A DNA stretch of 64,000 nt from Paenibacillus sp. USDA918EY (GCF_009870825.1 NZ_WTWY01000019.1:62001-126000), one strand, 5' to 3'; positions 1 through 9,393 are shown, numbered from the stretch's first letter. A program made the numbers and translations. Notes: a model not told the origin generated them from the letters alone.

Positions 1-1620
1 GGTTGCTTCGTCCAGGATCAAGATGGCCGGATCGGCGAGGATCGCGCGTGCGATGGTTAGCAGCTGGCGCTGGCCATGGCTTAAACTGCCGCCTTCCGCG
101 CCAAGCATCGTATCATAGCCATGCGAAAGCCTGGCGATGAACCCGTCGGCGTTGGCAAGCTTCGCCGCCTCTTCGACTTCTTGGTCGGTCGCATCGAGGC
201 GGCCAAACCGGATATTTTCCCGGATGGTCCCGGAAAATACATGCGCGTCTTGAAGCACCATGCCAAGCTGGCCGCGAAGTTCGTTTTTGTCCATTTTCCG
301 GATGTCCACACCGTCTATTAGCACCGTGCCTTCACTGATTTCATAAAACCGGGTCAGCAGGTTGACGATCGTTGTTTTTCCCGCGCCAGTTGGTCCGACA
401 AGGGCGATTTTCTCGCCCGGATTCGCTTGGAAGCTCACACCGCTAAGAATAGGCGAATCCGGCTTATAGCCGAAGGATACGTCCCGAAAAACAACCTCTC
501 CTCGCAGCCGCGGAAGTTTGACATGCTTCTGTGCATGATCGAATTCGGACCCCATATCCATGACTTCAAAAACGCGTTCCGCTCCGGCGATCGCCGACTG
601 GATCAAATTGTACTGGTTGGCAAGCTCGGAAATCGGACGGCCGAATTGCCTCGAATAGTTCAGGAAGCTGACGATGACCCCGACCGTGGCCATGCCATGA
701 AATGCCATCCAACCGCCGACGCCGGCGATCAGCGCAAAGTTGAGGTTGTTGATCATGTTCATGACCGGGCCGACAAGCCCGGAAACGATCTGCGCCTTGA
801 TGCCGTATTTGTTCAGCTCGCCGCTGAGCTTGCGGAACCGTTTGGCTTCGGTCTCTTCCCTCCGGTATTGTTTGACCACCTTCAAGCCGCTTACCGTCTC
901 TTCGATAAAGCCGTTCAGCTCGCCCAAATGCCGCTGCTGGTTTTTAAAATAAATCCGGCTGAATCCGGAAATTTTCCGGCTTGCCAGCAGAACGAGCGGG
1001 ACGGTCACCATCGCGACAACCGTCAAGGGGATGTTCAGCATCAGCATAATAACGAGCGAACCGCTGAGCGTGATCAAGCTGTTTAACAGCTGCGTTACGC
1101 TTTGGTTCAGCGTGTTGGCGACATTATCGATGTCGTTTGTTGCCCGGCTCATCAGTTCCCCGTTTGCATGCGTGTCAAAAAACCGCACGGGCAGCTGATG
1201 GTATTTGGCAAACAGGTCGCGCCGCAGCTCAAACACGGTTTTTTGCGAAACGGCCGTCATGACGTACGCCTGCACCCAAGCGATCACGCTTCCAAGCACA
1301 TAAATCCCCAGAAGAAGCAGACAAAACCGGACAAGCCCGCTAAAATCGCCGGGAATCACCGCCTTATCGATCGCTTTTCCGATCAAGTACGGCCCGATTA
1401 GTGATACAACCGCGTTTAATACGGTAAACACGTACACCGTAATAAGTCCTGCCCGCTGGCGATTCAAATACGACCAGATGCGCCGAATTGTAGCGCCGCG
1501 GTTTTTGGCTCGAACCTTCGGCACTTGTCCCCGTCCAGGCCCTGTGCCCGGCGGTCCGCCCCCCAAACCGCCTGGACGACCAGGGATCGGCATCGGCGTT
1601 CGGTTATGTAGACTAGACAT
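1..1620 (-). CDS. ABC exporter half-transporter, second subunit (partial, runs off left edge)
   Basis: The gene starts at an ATG at 1618-1620 that overlaps the stop of the upstream exporter gene by 8 bp. About 540 codons are visible. A Gly/Pro-rich cytoplasmic leader is followed by a membrane domain. The nucleotide-binding domain shows Walker A GPTGAGKTT (about 370-395), signature LSHGQ (about 75-90) and Walker B ILILDEAT at the very edge of the window, so the C-terminal ~60 residues are missing. It keeps the catalytic Glu that its partner lacks. The pair therefore fits a heterodimeric multidrug exporter of the BmrCD/LmrCD type; the substrate is unknown. Confidence 0.93.
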   Translation of the reverse strand, partial: MSSLHNRTPMPIPGRPGGLGGGPPGTGPGRGQVPKVRAKNRGATIRRIWSYLNRQRAGLITVYVFTVLNAVVSLIGPYLIGKAIDKAVIPGDFSGLVRFCLLLLGIYVLGSVIAWVQAYVMTAVSQKTVFELRRDLFAKYHQLPVRFFDTHANGELMSRATNDIDNVANTLNQSVTQLLNSLITLSGSLVIMLMLNIPLTVVAMVTVPLVLLASRKISGFSRIYFKNQQRHLGELNGFIEETVSGLKVVKQYRREETEAKRFRKLSGELNKYGIKAQIVSGLVGPVMNMINNLNFALIAGVGGWMAFHGMATVGVIVSFLNYSRQFGRPISELANQYNLIQSAIAGAERVFEVMDMGSEFDHAQKHVKLPRLRGEVVFRDVSFGYKPDSPILSGVSFQANPGEKIALVGPTGAGKTTIVNLLTRFYEISEGTVLIDGVDIRKMDKNELRGQLGMVLQDAHVFSGTIRENIRFGRLDATDQEVEEAAKLANADGFIARLSHGYDTMLGAEGGSLSHGQRQLLTIARAILADPAILILDEAT

Positions 1621-3349
1621 AAGGCGCCTCCTCTCCGTTCAGCTGCGAGTGCAAAATGTCTTGGTATATTCCGCTGTTCCGTCTGAGCTCTTCATGGGTG
1701 CCTTGGGCCACGATCCGGCCGTTTTCCAAAATCAGGATGAGGTCGGCGTCAATAACGGATGACACGCGTTGAGCAATCAAAAGGTTGGTGCTGCTCTGCA
1801 TCTCCGTTTTTAACAGCTGCCTGACCCGGGATTCGGTAGCCGCATCAAGCGCGCTGGTGCTGTCGTCCATGATAAGAATTGTTGGCCGGATGAGCAGTGC
1901 CCTTGCGATCGCGAGCCGCTGCTTCTGCCCGCCGGAGAGGTTGATCCCGCGCTGGCCAAGCACGGTGTCATACCCTTGCGGAAGCTCCGAAATGAAGCCG
2001 TGAGCCTCGGCGATGATAGCCGCTTCTTCCACTTCCTCGTCGCTGGCGTCCGGACGGCCGAAACGGATATTGTCCCGAATGGTACCGCTGAACAGGATCG
2101 TCTGCTGCATGACGAACCCGATCCGGCTGCGAAGATGTTCCAGGCTCATCCGGCGAATATCCGTGCCGTCAATCCTAATTGCGCCGCTTGTAACGTCATA
2201 CAGCCGCGGTATAAGACTGACGAGCGTGGACTTGCCCGTGCCGGTGGCGCCAAGAATTGCCGTCGTTTTACCCGGTTCGGCAACAAAGCTGATATCATCC
2301 AAAACCAGATTCTCGTCGTCTTTGTCATAGGCGAACGCTACGTTATGGAATTCGACCCTACCTGCCTTGATGCCGACATTCAGGGCGTCGGAATCTTCGG
2401 TAATATCGCTTGTCGCAGCGAATACTTCGTTGACCCGATCGGCCGATACTTTGGCCCGGGACACAAAGGTAAGCATATTGCTCAGCATCATCATCGACAT
2501 TAACAGCTGGGTAGCGTAATTGATGAACGCCGCCAAATTCCCGACGGGAAACCCGTTGTTCCAGGTCTGCGCTCCGCCAAACCAGAGGACGGCAACGATG
2601 CTCGCATTCAGAATCAGCATCATAAGCGGTAGATTCAGCGCCATAAGCCGGTTCGCCCTGATCGCCGTTCGGGTATAATCGGTGTTTGCGTCATGAAAAC
2701 GCTGCTGTTCCTGCCTCGCCCGAACAAATGCCTTGATCACGCGGATTCCCGCCAAATTTTCCTGAAGAACGACGTTGACGGCATCCAGTTTTGACTGCAT
2801 TTTCGCGAACAAAGGAAAAGAGAGCCGGATGAGTACATACAAAAGGATAAAAAGGAGCGGAACGGCGACCAGCAGGATCAACGTGAGCGACGGGCTGATC
2901 CGGATCGCCATGATCAAGCTGCCGATCAAGAGCAGCGGGGAACGCACGAATGACCGTAAAATCATTTGCACAAACGTCTGAAGCTGCACGACATCGTTCG
3001 TTAACCGGGTAATGAGCGATCCCGTCTTGAGCCGGTCCAAATTCCGATTCGAGAACGATTGAATATGCTCGAAGAGCCGAATCCGCAAATCGTTGCCGAA
3101 ATTTTGCGAGGCGATGCTCGAAAACACGGTGCAGCCCACGCCTCCGATTACCCCGGTCAACGCCACGCCAACCATGATCAGGCCAGTCGAAACGATATGA
3201 TGTAAATCGTTTTTCATGAGGCCTTCATCCACTATGCTCGCCATCAGCGTCGGCTGCAGCAAATCCATGAATACCTCCACCACCATCAACAGCGGCGCGA
3301 GAATGCACCACAGCCAATACGGCTTCAAAAAGGTTTTAAGCTTCCACAT
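1613..3349 (-). CDS. ABC exporter half-transporter, first subunit (degenerate ATP site)
   Basis: 578 residues: an N-terminal six-helix exporter membrane domain (about 15-310) and a C-terminal ATPase domain with Walker A GATGTGKST and signature LSGGQ. Walker B ends in MDDSTSALD, where Asp replaces the usual catalytic Glu. One degenerate and one canonical site is the hallmark of heterodimeric exporters, and the translationally coupled downstream gene supplies the canonical Glu. The start is an ATG preceded by AGGGGGGAA. It probably forms one operon with the His-rich small gene upstream and exports a drug or peptide; the substrate cannot be read from sequence. Confidence 0.94.
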   Translation of the reverse strand: MWKLKTFLKPYWLWCILAPLLMVVEVFMDLLQPTLMASIVDEGLMKNDLHHIVSTGLIMVGVALTGVIGGVGCTVFSSIASQNFGNDLRIRLFEHIQSFSNRNLDRLKTGSLITRLTNDVVQLQTFVQMILRSFVRSPLLLIGSLIMAIRISPSLTLILLVAVPLLFILLYVLIRLSFPLFAKMQSKLDAVNVVLQENLAGIRVIKAFVRARQEQQRFHDANTDYTRTAIRANRLMALNLPLMMLILNASIVAVLWFGGAQTWNNGFPVGNLAAFINYATQLLMSMMMLSNMLTFVSRAKVSADRVNEVFAATSDITEDSDALNVGIKAGRVEFHNVAFAYDKDDENLVLDDISFVAEPGKTTAILGATGTGKSTLVSLIPRLYDVTSGAIRIDGTDIRRMSLEHLRSRIGFVMQQTILFSGTIRDNIRFGRPDASDEEVEEAAIIAEAHGFISELPQGYDTVLGQRGINLSGGQKQRLAIARALLIRPTILIMDDSTSALDAATESRVRQLLKTEMQSSTNLLIAQRVSSVIDADLILILENGRIVAQGTHEELRRNSGIYQDILHSQLNGEEAPYV

Positions 3350-3441
3350 TCCATTCCCCCCTGCTTTCAGCAGCGTCAGGATATGTCAAGACCGTCTTAA
3401 AAACTGCTCGGTCTGGACCCGGACAAACGTTTCTTTCCGCT

Positions 3442-3795
3442 TCAGTTTTTGTCATCTTTCTTTTCCTCGCCATCCGGTTTCTCCTCTTTTTCTTCGCTTT
3501 CAGTAAAAACTTCAAAAAGCTCGAACGTATGGATAAACTCCTGAATGATCGCATCGGTCGCTTTGAGCTCCCCGCTGATCACCTGCTTGATGGACTCGTA
3601 TTCCGGCTGTTCGAGCTGGCTCGCCAAAGTCGAGCGTTTCACGTTCAGTTTCTCGAGAAATGCAACCGCTCTCCCCCGGCGGAAGGTCTGTGCGCTATGA
3701 AAACGCGTCTTTTTGTCCTCATGTCCGTGACTTCTGCCTTCCCGATGCTCCATATGTCCGTGACGTCCTGTTCGCTCGTGTCTGCCTTCACGCAT
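3442..3795 (-). CDS. small His/Arg-rich protein heading the ABC exporter operon
   Basis: 117 residues. I chose the ATG at 3795 because AAGGAGGAAACGAAG precedes it; a longer frame would begin inside the operator region. The first 35 residues are rich in His, Arg and Gly (RHGHMEHREGRSHGHEDKK). A charged helical segment follows, containing FRRGRAVAFLEKLNVKRSTL and then QLEQPEYESIKQVISGELKA, and the tail is acidic (EKEEKPDGEEKKDD). I do not recognise a named family. Being first in the exporter operon and directly below two operator-like dyads suggests an autoregulator or metal/ligand sensor, but no classical helix-turn-helix is clear, so this is inference. Confidence 0.8.
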   Translation of the reverse strand: MREGRHERTGRHGHMEHREGRSHGHEDKKTRFHSAQTFRRGRAVAFLEKLNVKRSTLASQLEQPEYESIKQVISGELKATDAIIQEFIHTFELFEVFTESEEKEEKPDGEEKKDDKN

Positions 3796-3816
3796 CTTCG
3801 TTTCCTCCTTCCGGTT

Positions 3817-3880
3817 GTATACTTTTGCATACATCATGTTCATTGTATACAAATGTATACGACGAAATATGCATTGTCAA
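3817..3880 (-). promoter_or_regulatory. promoter with two GTATAC-N4-GTATAC operators for the ABC exporter operon
   Basis: On the minus strand, -35 TTGACA (3875-3880) and -10 TACATT (3852-3857) are 17 bp apart. A perfect dyad GTATACATTTGTATAC (3845-3860) covers the -10. A second, nearly perfect copy (3817-3832) lies 28 bp downstream, just before the ribosome binding site of the His-rich gene. Two identical dyads three helical turns apart, one masking the -10, are the layout of a repressor-controlled drug-exporter promoter. Confidence 0.7.
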
Positions 3881-3953
3881 GATCATTTTCAATCCCCGCA
3901 TTGACTGTAAGTGCGGTACGCGACCACGAACAACAGCTCGAGTCTCAAAAATG

Positions 3954-3977
3954 AAAAAACCGCGGAGTCCGCGGTTT
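3954..3977 (-). terminator. Rho-independent terminator
   Basis: A 9-bp perfect stem AAACCGCGG/CCGCGGTTT with a 3-nt loop, followed on the minus strand by a T run. It is a second hairpin behind the barstar gene and shields the exporter promoter region. Confidence 0.6.
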
Positions 3978-4017
3978 GGGAAAAACATTCGGTTCGGAAA
4001 TGCCCTTTCCGCCGAAA

Positions 4018-4044
4018 TAAAAAAGCCTGACGGATCAGGCTTTT
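4018..4044 (-). terminator. Rho-independent terminator after barstar
   Basis: A 10-bp stem AAAAGCCTGA/TCAGGCTTTT with loop CGGA, running into a T-rich tract on the minus strand 34 bp beyond the barstar stop. It ends the barnase-barstar transcript. Confidence 0.75.
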
Positions 4045-4077
4045 CAAATGTATGTAACTAAATAGGATTGCCGAAGA

Positions 4078-4350
4078 TTACTCGAGTTCCAGTCGAAAAC
4101 CTTCGATTTCTTCTTCCGCATCCCGGAACAACTGCAGCAGGGACCGGCTGTATTCCCCCAGCTTCTTCTCGCTTTCCTCAAAACGGACCCAGCGAACGGT
4201 AAGCGGCATGTCGACCCAACCCGTAAGACAATCCCAAAAAGCGTCCAGATTGCCGCCGTAAAGATCGGGCAATGCCAATCCTTCCTTGAGGACGGCATGC
4301 AGTTGACCGATGTTATCGATGTTCCCGCCATCTAAAATGAACGTACGCAT
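4078..4350 (-). CDS. barstar-type ribonuclease inhibitor
   Basis: 90 residues, the usual barstar length. It contains LALPDLYGGNLDAFWDCLTG, matching the barnase-binding helix and loop of barstar; D36, W39 and D40 correspond to D35, W38 and D39 of Bacillus amyloliquefaciens barstar, D39 being the key residue in the barnase active site. It has no signal peptide, so it is cytoplasmic. It lies 20 bp downstream of the barnase homologue, so the inhibitor is made from the same transcript and protects the cell before the nuclease is exported. Confidence 0.93.
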   Translation of the reverse strand: MRTFILDGGNIDNIGQLHAVLKEGLALPDLYGGNLDAFWDCLTGWVDMPLTVRWVRFEESEKKLGEYSRSLLQLFRDAEEEIEGFRLELE

Positions 4351-4370
4351 TTTTTATGATCCTCCAATGA

Positions 4371-4862
4371 TTACTTGATTTGTTCAAACGTGTTGTAGTG
4401 ATCTTCCGTCTTGTATATTAAACCGTCGTTGGAGAATAGAATGCGGTCTTTTCCCCGATGCCCGGATTTATAATTGATATCCGCTTCATACCAGATTCTC
4501 CCCTTTTTATCGGGCAATTTCTTTTCTCGGTTCCGGAAAATATCGCCGCCAATGCTTTTCCCCGGCGCAACTTTTTGCAAATTTCCCGCTTGCGCGTCCC
4601 AGCCCAGCTTTTCCGCTTCTTTTTTCGTAATGAAATTGTCGGGAAGTTTATGGTGTTCCTTGATGTAATCCGCAACGGCCTCAAACGTCGTTAAACGTTC
4701 CGACTGCTGCTGATGCTTTTGCTGTTGGGCCGGCTGTTGGCTCGATTGGCGGTTCGATTGCTGGCCCGGTTGTTGGCTCTGCTGGATCTCGCTCACTCCG
4801 CAACCGGTCAAAAGCAGCAGACAACTGAACAAAACAAATAATACGGACTTCAAAGCTTTCAA
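4371..4862 (-). CDS. barnase-family extracellular ribonuclease, predicted lipoprotein
   Basis: 163 residues. The C-terminal 110 align without gaps to mature barnase. General base E126 (in YEADINY), R140 (in DRIL) and H155 (in DHYNTF) correspond to E73, R87 and H102, so the enzyme should be active. The N-terminus differs from classical barnase: MKALKSVLFVLFSCLLLLTGC is a lipobox signal, followed by a Gln/Ser/Pro linker of about 30 residues. The enzyme is thus predicted to be tethered to the outer membrane face rather than freely secreted. Barstar follows 20 bp downstream. Confidence 0.93.
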   Translation of the reverse strand: MKALKSVLFVLFSCLLLLTGCGVSEIQQSQQPGQQSNRQSSQQPAQQQKHQQQSERLTTFEAVADYIKEHHKLPDNFITKKEAEKLGWDAQAGNLQKVAPGKSIGGDIFRNREKKLPDKKGRIWYEADINYKSGHRGKDRILFSNDGLIYKTEDHYNTFEQIK

Positions 4863-5088
4863 TGATTCATCCTCGTTTCTTTATGAAATGGTCTTATGAT
4901 GGCCGCCGCCCATGGAAGGTGCACAAACAAAAAGCCTAAGGAATGAAATCCAGAGGCTTTGAACGGCTGATTTTATCGACACCTTATTCAACATCATACC
5001 AACCCGGAAAGAAAAAGTCTATATTTTCGGCCGGATTTTATCTACGATGGAGTAGCCGGCAAAAACTTTTGTTCAGGAGTGTTGTTCA

Positions 5089-6057
5089 ATGGATGGGACT
5101 TGTCATCTTAATCAAACGGATTTACAGAGTTATATACGCGATGTTTTTGGAACCGGCTATGTCGTTGCCAACGTATCGCGGATGCATGGCGGCGCGCAAA
5201 AGGTCGTCTACAAAATCGACTGCAGCAATGGATTTTCCTGCGTTTTGTACGTGTGGGATCTTGCAATGAGTTATTTTCAAGAAGAAACGGCACGTAAAAA
5301 TCCAAGCGAACAATCCTATGGCGGCGATCTTTTTGAAATCAACAACCGATATTTGACGCAAAAAGGCATTCGAACGCCCTCTCTGTATGATTTGAATAAA
5401 GAAAGGATCCGTTACACTTTTGATTATGCACTGGTTGAATATATTGAAGGACAAAAGGCGGAAGACTATTTCCGCAATGCAGATTCACGGGTTCAAGATC
5501 AAGTGTTTCAACGGTTGGGTGAAATGCTTGCCGCCATGCATGCCGACAAAAGGCAAACCTTTGGGAAGCCGGATCATTCCGACGCCAGCACGGCTGCATG
5601 TCAGCAAATTCAAATGGAGGATGCCAAAGAACAGCTATCCTATGCTTCACGCCATATGGAGAGCATTAGTACGAACCATGACAAACTGCTCGATACGATG
5701 CATGAACTCGAATCCAAACTGACGCCCCGGACGGAATACGGTTTTATTCACGGGGAACTGGGACCCGATCATGTTTTGGTAAATGACCGACTGGAACCCT
5801 GCTTGATCGATATCGAGGGAGCGATGTTTTTTGATATTGAACATGAGCACAGTTTTATGACGTTCAGGTTCGGGGAGTTCTACCGGTATTTGAAAAATGA
5901 TTCGCTCGATGAAGACCGGATGCGGTTCTACCGCTTCCTCCATCATATCTCGCTAACCTCGGGCGGATTGAAGCTGCTGCACAGAGGTTTTCCGGATCAG
6001 ACATTCGCCATAGGGCTGGCCGAATATCATTCCAAATGCGCATTGCAGTTTCTTTAA
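5089..6057 (+). CDS. APH-family (aminoglycoside phosphotransferase-like) kinase
   Basis: 322 residues. CAGGAG lies 9 bp before the ATG. The protein-kinase-like small-molecule kinase fold is indicated by GFIHGELGPDHVLV (brackets the catalytic loop, normally HGDxxxxN) and by CLIDIEGAMFFDIEHE in place of the usual IDFxxAxxGD metal loop. The catalytic Asp is Glu and the loop Asn is His, so the active site is atypical. It may phosphorylate an unusual small molecule or be a pseudokinase. It stands alone between the barnase pair and the convergent beta-helix gene. No resistance role should be assumed. Confidence 0.8.
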   Translation: MDGTCHLNQTDLQSYIRDVFGTGYVVANVSRMHGGAQKVVYKIDCSNGFSCVLYVWDLAMSYFQEETARKNPSEQSYGGDLFEINNRYLTQKGIRTPSLYDLNKERIRYTFDYALVEYIEGQKAEDYFRNADSRVQDQVFQRLGEMLAAMHADKRQTFGKPDHSDASTAACQQIQMEDAKEQLSYASRHMESISTNHDKLLDTMHELESKLTPRTEYGFIHGELGPDHVLVNDRLEPCLIDIEGAMFFDIEHEHSFMTFRFGEFYRYLKNDSLDEDRMRFYRFLHHISLTSGGLKLLHRGFPDQTFAIGLAEYHSKCALQFL

Positions 6058-6063
6058 ATGCGA

Positions 6064-6095
6064 ATAGCGCCTGTTTCCGCAGAAACCGGCGCTAT
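6064..6095. terminator. hairpin between convergent genes, possible bidirectional terminator
   Basis: A 14-bp stem with one mismatch (ATAGCGCCTGTTTC against GAAACCGGCGCTAT) and a 4-nt loop, lying between two converging stops. No strong T run follows on either strand. Confidence 0.5.
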
Positions 6096-6124
6096 CGCTT
6101 CATGTGATCTTAGAGAAACAGCTT

Positions 6125-9100
6125 CTATTGGTTAAGCAGCGTCCCCGCGTCGCGAAGCAAAATTTCCGCAGCTTCGGCAGAGATATGCTTCCCTTTTTGT
6201 GCTTTCACTTCTTGAATAAAGCTGTTTGCATTCCGATTTTGCAATTTTTTCAACAGACTGTTTGCGATTCCATGATTATCGATCCAGCCGCGATTCGCGA
6301 AATCCGAAATCAGCTCCCCGAGTGTTTCATAGTTTGTCAGCACCTGAAAATGGACGGATTTCTCGGCCCCGTTCCCTGCCAAATCCGCGGCTTGAACGGT
6401 CAATGCATGATCTCCGGGCTCAAGCAGGTACAGCGGAATTCCGCTTAAATCCTCTAATTTTTTCCCGTCCAGCAGCACTGCTGTCTTCTCATGGTCAACC
6501 CCAGCCAGTTTGTCCGAAATGTCGAATTGCGGTTGAAACATGCCTGTGTTATATACGGAAGTCGCAACCGAATGGATTGTTATTTCCGGTGCCGTCCAAT
6601 CGACCGTGATACGGCTCGATGCTTCAAAATTGCCGTCATCCGTTTTGGCGGTAATCACCGCTGTTCCTTCTCCTGCCGCCGTCACTGTTCCATGTTCGTC
6701 TACCGTGGCCACCCGCGCATCGTTTGTGCTCCATGTCATCTTTTTATTGGTCGCGTTTTCGGGCATGACGGTGGCGTTCAGTACGATTTGGCGATCGGAA
6801 GACGCATTAAACACCAGCTGCGGTCGATCGAGCGAAATTCCCGTGACGGGTATGTTGTCAAGTTCGGGGGCATGCTCTATGATCAGTTCATTTAGCGCGA
6901 TGTTGCCCCATGTCCGATTGCCGCCGTTAACCTTCAACCGAAGTTTATAGGCCTTTACCGTCGGAAAAGCAACGCTCTGATGTTCTTTCGTGCTGTCGTT
7001 CAGTTTCCACTGGATCGAGGCGCCGGACAAAGCGGTTAACCAGCGGCTGCCGTCATAATATTCCACGTCAAAATCGGTTATGCCTTGGCCGATTCCGAAA
7101 AAGGTGACCAACGTAACTTTATTGACAGGCGTCGGCTGTTCGCCATAGTCAAGGGTGATGTAACCCGGGAATTTGATATTGGTGGCACTTCCCCAAGCCG
7201 AATTCAAATTGCCGTCAAGAATGTTCGCAATTTCGCCTGCTCCTGTCGGGAAGGTCGTGGTGACCATGTCTTTGTATAAATCAGGGTTGTTGTATAACTC
7301 AAGTTCGTTCAGCGAAAGATATCCCGATTTCCGGTTCCCGTCATGGACCTTCAATCTAAGCTTGGAGAAACGGGTCAGTGGAAACTCCACCGATTTGATC
7401 TCGTTATAACCGGAATTCGAATCCCACGTAAGATGAACGCCTGTTCGAATCGGCACCCATGACGACCCGTTATAGTACTCCAGATCGAAATCCGTGATCC
7501 CCGAGTCTTTTCCCATTCTCGTGTTTAACTTCAATTGGTTGGCGGAAACGGATTCCTTGCCGAAATCCAGCGTAATATCATTCGGGAACGCAGGTGAAAC
7601 GTCGGTTTTCCAAGCCGTATCGTAATATTTGTCGTTGATGTTACCGATTGGCCCGTCCGAAGATGTATTAAACGTCGTACCAGCCACGGCCAACGGAGCC
7701 AAATCATCGACGGGCGTGCTGACCGGACGGATCGGAACGATGTCGATCGGGTCAGGCATTTGACCGGCCGGAGGCACGCTGCCTTCGTATTCGTGTGCGC
7801 CGATATCGGGAGCCTCGTTGTATAGCGGATTGCCGAAATAATCCCGTCCTCCGTTATCGTTAATCCGAATGCCCGCTCCGATTAAAGGAGAATCGGCTTG
7901 CAGCTTGTATCCGCCGACGGTGTTCATGCCGATCGAGCCGCTTCCGGGATTGACGAATTTAGGTTCGGCGGTCACCTTATGCGCATCGGTCCGAACTAAC
8001 GTATTCCCTCCGTAATAAGCATTGTAATCGAAGGTTTGGCCCCGCAAATCCCAGCCTCGATCGCCGACGCTGTAGTACGCGTTATTATAATTTTTAATGT
8101 TGCGCGGAGTGCCCGATGCTTTCGTGAAATAATCGCTCATCACCGGGTTTCCGGACGCTTTGCCAACATAAACCGTATTGTTGTAATTATAGACGTTATC
8201 GATCGAGCCGCTGTATCGGAAGATGCTTTTTCGGTCGTTTTGGCTGATGTTGTATCGAACGATCGTGTTGACCGTGTAATACGTATCGTTTACAAAAAGC
8301 ATGAACCCGCCGGCGTTGTCATGGCTGTAATTGTATTGCACCAATGAGCCGATGTTGCCTGCATCCACGTCAAAGCCATGTCCGTCCTCGGCGCCGTTGA
8401 CGCTTGCAAAAGACTCGTTGAATTGAACGAGATTGTTGTCTGCATAAGCCCACCAAATCGAGGCGTTGGTTGCCAGGTATGTGGCTTGGCCTACCGTATT
8501 GCGCTCGACAACCGCGCCGTCGGTTACGTTCCATGCGATCCCGCCGGTTGCCGCCCGGAGCACGGTGTTGTTGGATATTTTGACGTTCGTCGAAGGCGTC
8601 CACGGTCCGTAAGGTTTCGGCACCCAAGGCCATAAATCGCCCATTCCGTAACGCAGGATGCAGTTGGAGCCGACGTAAATGCCATAGGCATCCACATCGG
8701 TCAGCGTGTTGCCGTCAATCAAAATATCGTTAAAAGCGCTGGGGGTGGTCGATCCGACCGAGTCGACGATAATTCCTCCGGAACGGGTCGTATAAGAACC
8801 GTCCACATCGTGGATATTCAAATTTTTGATATAAATATGATTTAATATGCCTGCTTCCTCATTCAAAATATAGACGCCTCTACGCTGGCCCCGCGGATTC
8901 TGCCAATCCCTGTCGAAAGGCAGCGGCGAACGGTTCGTCACTTCGAGATTGTTGATTTCCCAATACTGCTGGTTCTTCAAAAAGACGGCTTCCAGCTCGG
9001 ACGTCACGCCGGCGATTAACGGCTTGCCGCCTGAACCGTACATGTCGATGACGATCGGATTTCCGTTTTCGCCTGAACCTTTCGGCCACAACCTGCCGTT

Positions 9101-9346
9101 CCAGCTTCCCCCGGCTTTAAACAAAATTTTGTCGCCCGGCGCAAACGTCGTTGCGTTCACTTTATCCAGCGACTTCCAGGCAGAACTTTCGCTTGTGCCG
9201 CTATTTCCGTCATTACCTCCTATACTATCCACGTAATAAGTCGTTCCGGCAGCCTTCGCCTCAGGCGGCAAAGCGATCACCAATGAACAAAACATGGTGA
9301 AAATCAGAATCATGCCGATTGTTTTTTTGAATCTCTGTCGGTTCAA
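6125..9346 (-). CDS. large secreted beta-helix protein with two discoidin-like and Ig-like domains
   Basis: 1073 residues. A signal peptide ends near ALPPEAKA (about 32). A right-handed parallel beta-helix spans about 35-530, with repeated strand turns such as NILIDGNTL and IKNLNIHDVDG, as in polysaccharide lyases. Two F5/8-type C (CBM32-like) modules (about 550-690 and 695-830) each end in LRLKV..GNR..G..SLNELE-like strands. A Big_2 Ig-like domain (about 838-925) and a second beta-sandwich (about 930-1010) follow. The C-terminus is a short helical domain with the pattern NHGIANSLLKKLQ common at the ends of paenibacillar exoenzymes. It probably binds and cleaves an extracellular glycan; catalytic residues cannot be fixed. 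It follows the foldase gene by 47 bp. Confidence 0.85.
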   Translation of the reverse strand: MNRQRFKKTIGMILIFTMFCSLVIALPPEAKAAGTTYYVDSIGGNDGNSGTSESSAWKSLDKVNATTFAPGDKILFKAGGSWNGRLWPKGSGENGNPIVIDMYGSGGKPLIAGVTSELEAVFLKNQQYWEINNLEVTNRSPLPFDRDWQNPRGQRRGVYILNEEAGILNHIYIKNLNIHDVDGSYTTRSGGIIVDSVGSTTPSAFNDILIDGNTLTDVDAYGIYVGSNCILRYGMGDLWPWVPKPYGPWTPSTNVKISNNTVLRAATGGIAWNVTDGAVVERNTVGQATYLATNASIWWAYADNNLVQFNESFASVNGAEDGHGFDVDAGNIGSLVQYNYSHDNAGGFMLFVNDTYYTVNTIVRYNISQNDRKSIFRYSGSIDNVYNYNNTVYVGKASGNPVMSDYFTKASGTPRNIKNYNNAYYSVGDRGWDLRGQTFDYNAYYGGNTLVRTDAHKVTAEPKFVNPGSGSIGMNTVGGYKLQADSPLIGAGIRINDNGGRDYFGNPLYNEAPDIGAHEYEGSVPPAGQMPDPIDIVPIRPVSTPVDDLAPLAVAGTTFNTSSDGPIGNINDKYYDTAWKTDVSPAFPNDITLDFGKESVSANQLKLNTRMGKDSGITDFDLEYYNGSSWVPIRTGVHLTWDSNSGYNEIKSVEFPLTRFSKLRLKVHDGNRKSGYLSLNELELYNNPDLYKDMVTTTFPTGAGEIANILDGNLNSAWGSATNIKFPGYITLDYGEQPTPVNKVTLVTFFGIGQGITDFDVEYYDGSRWLTALSGASIQWKLNDSTKEHQSVAFPTVKAYKLRLKVNGGNRTWGNIALNELIIEHAPELDNIPVTGISLDRPQLVFNASSDRQIVLNATVMPENATNKKMTWSTNDARVATVDEHGTVTAAGEGTAVITAKTDDGNFEASSRITVDWTAPEITIHSVATSVYNTGMFQPQFDISDKLAGVDHEKTAVLLDGKKLEDLSGIPLYLLEPGDHALTVQAADLAGNGAEKSVHFQVLTNYETLGELISDFANRGWIDNHGIANSLLKKLQNRNANSFIQEVKAQKGKHISAEAAEILLRDAGTLLNQ

Positions 9347-9393
9347 TGAGCAACATTCCCTTCCATTTTTATTTATGTAATGCCTGATCGGCG

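Noticed and set aside
5089..6057. Aminoglycoside resistance gene
   Set aside because: Only general APH fold; catalytic loop is degenerate and no substrate evidence exists.
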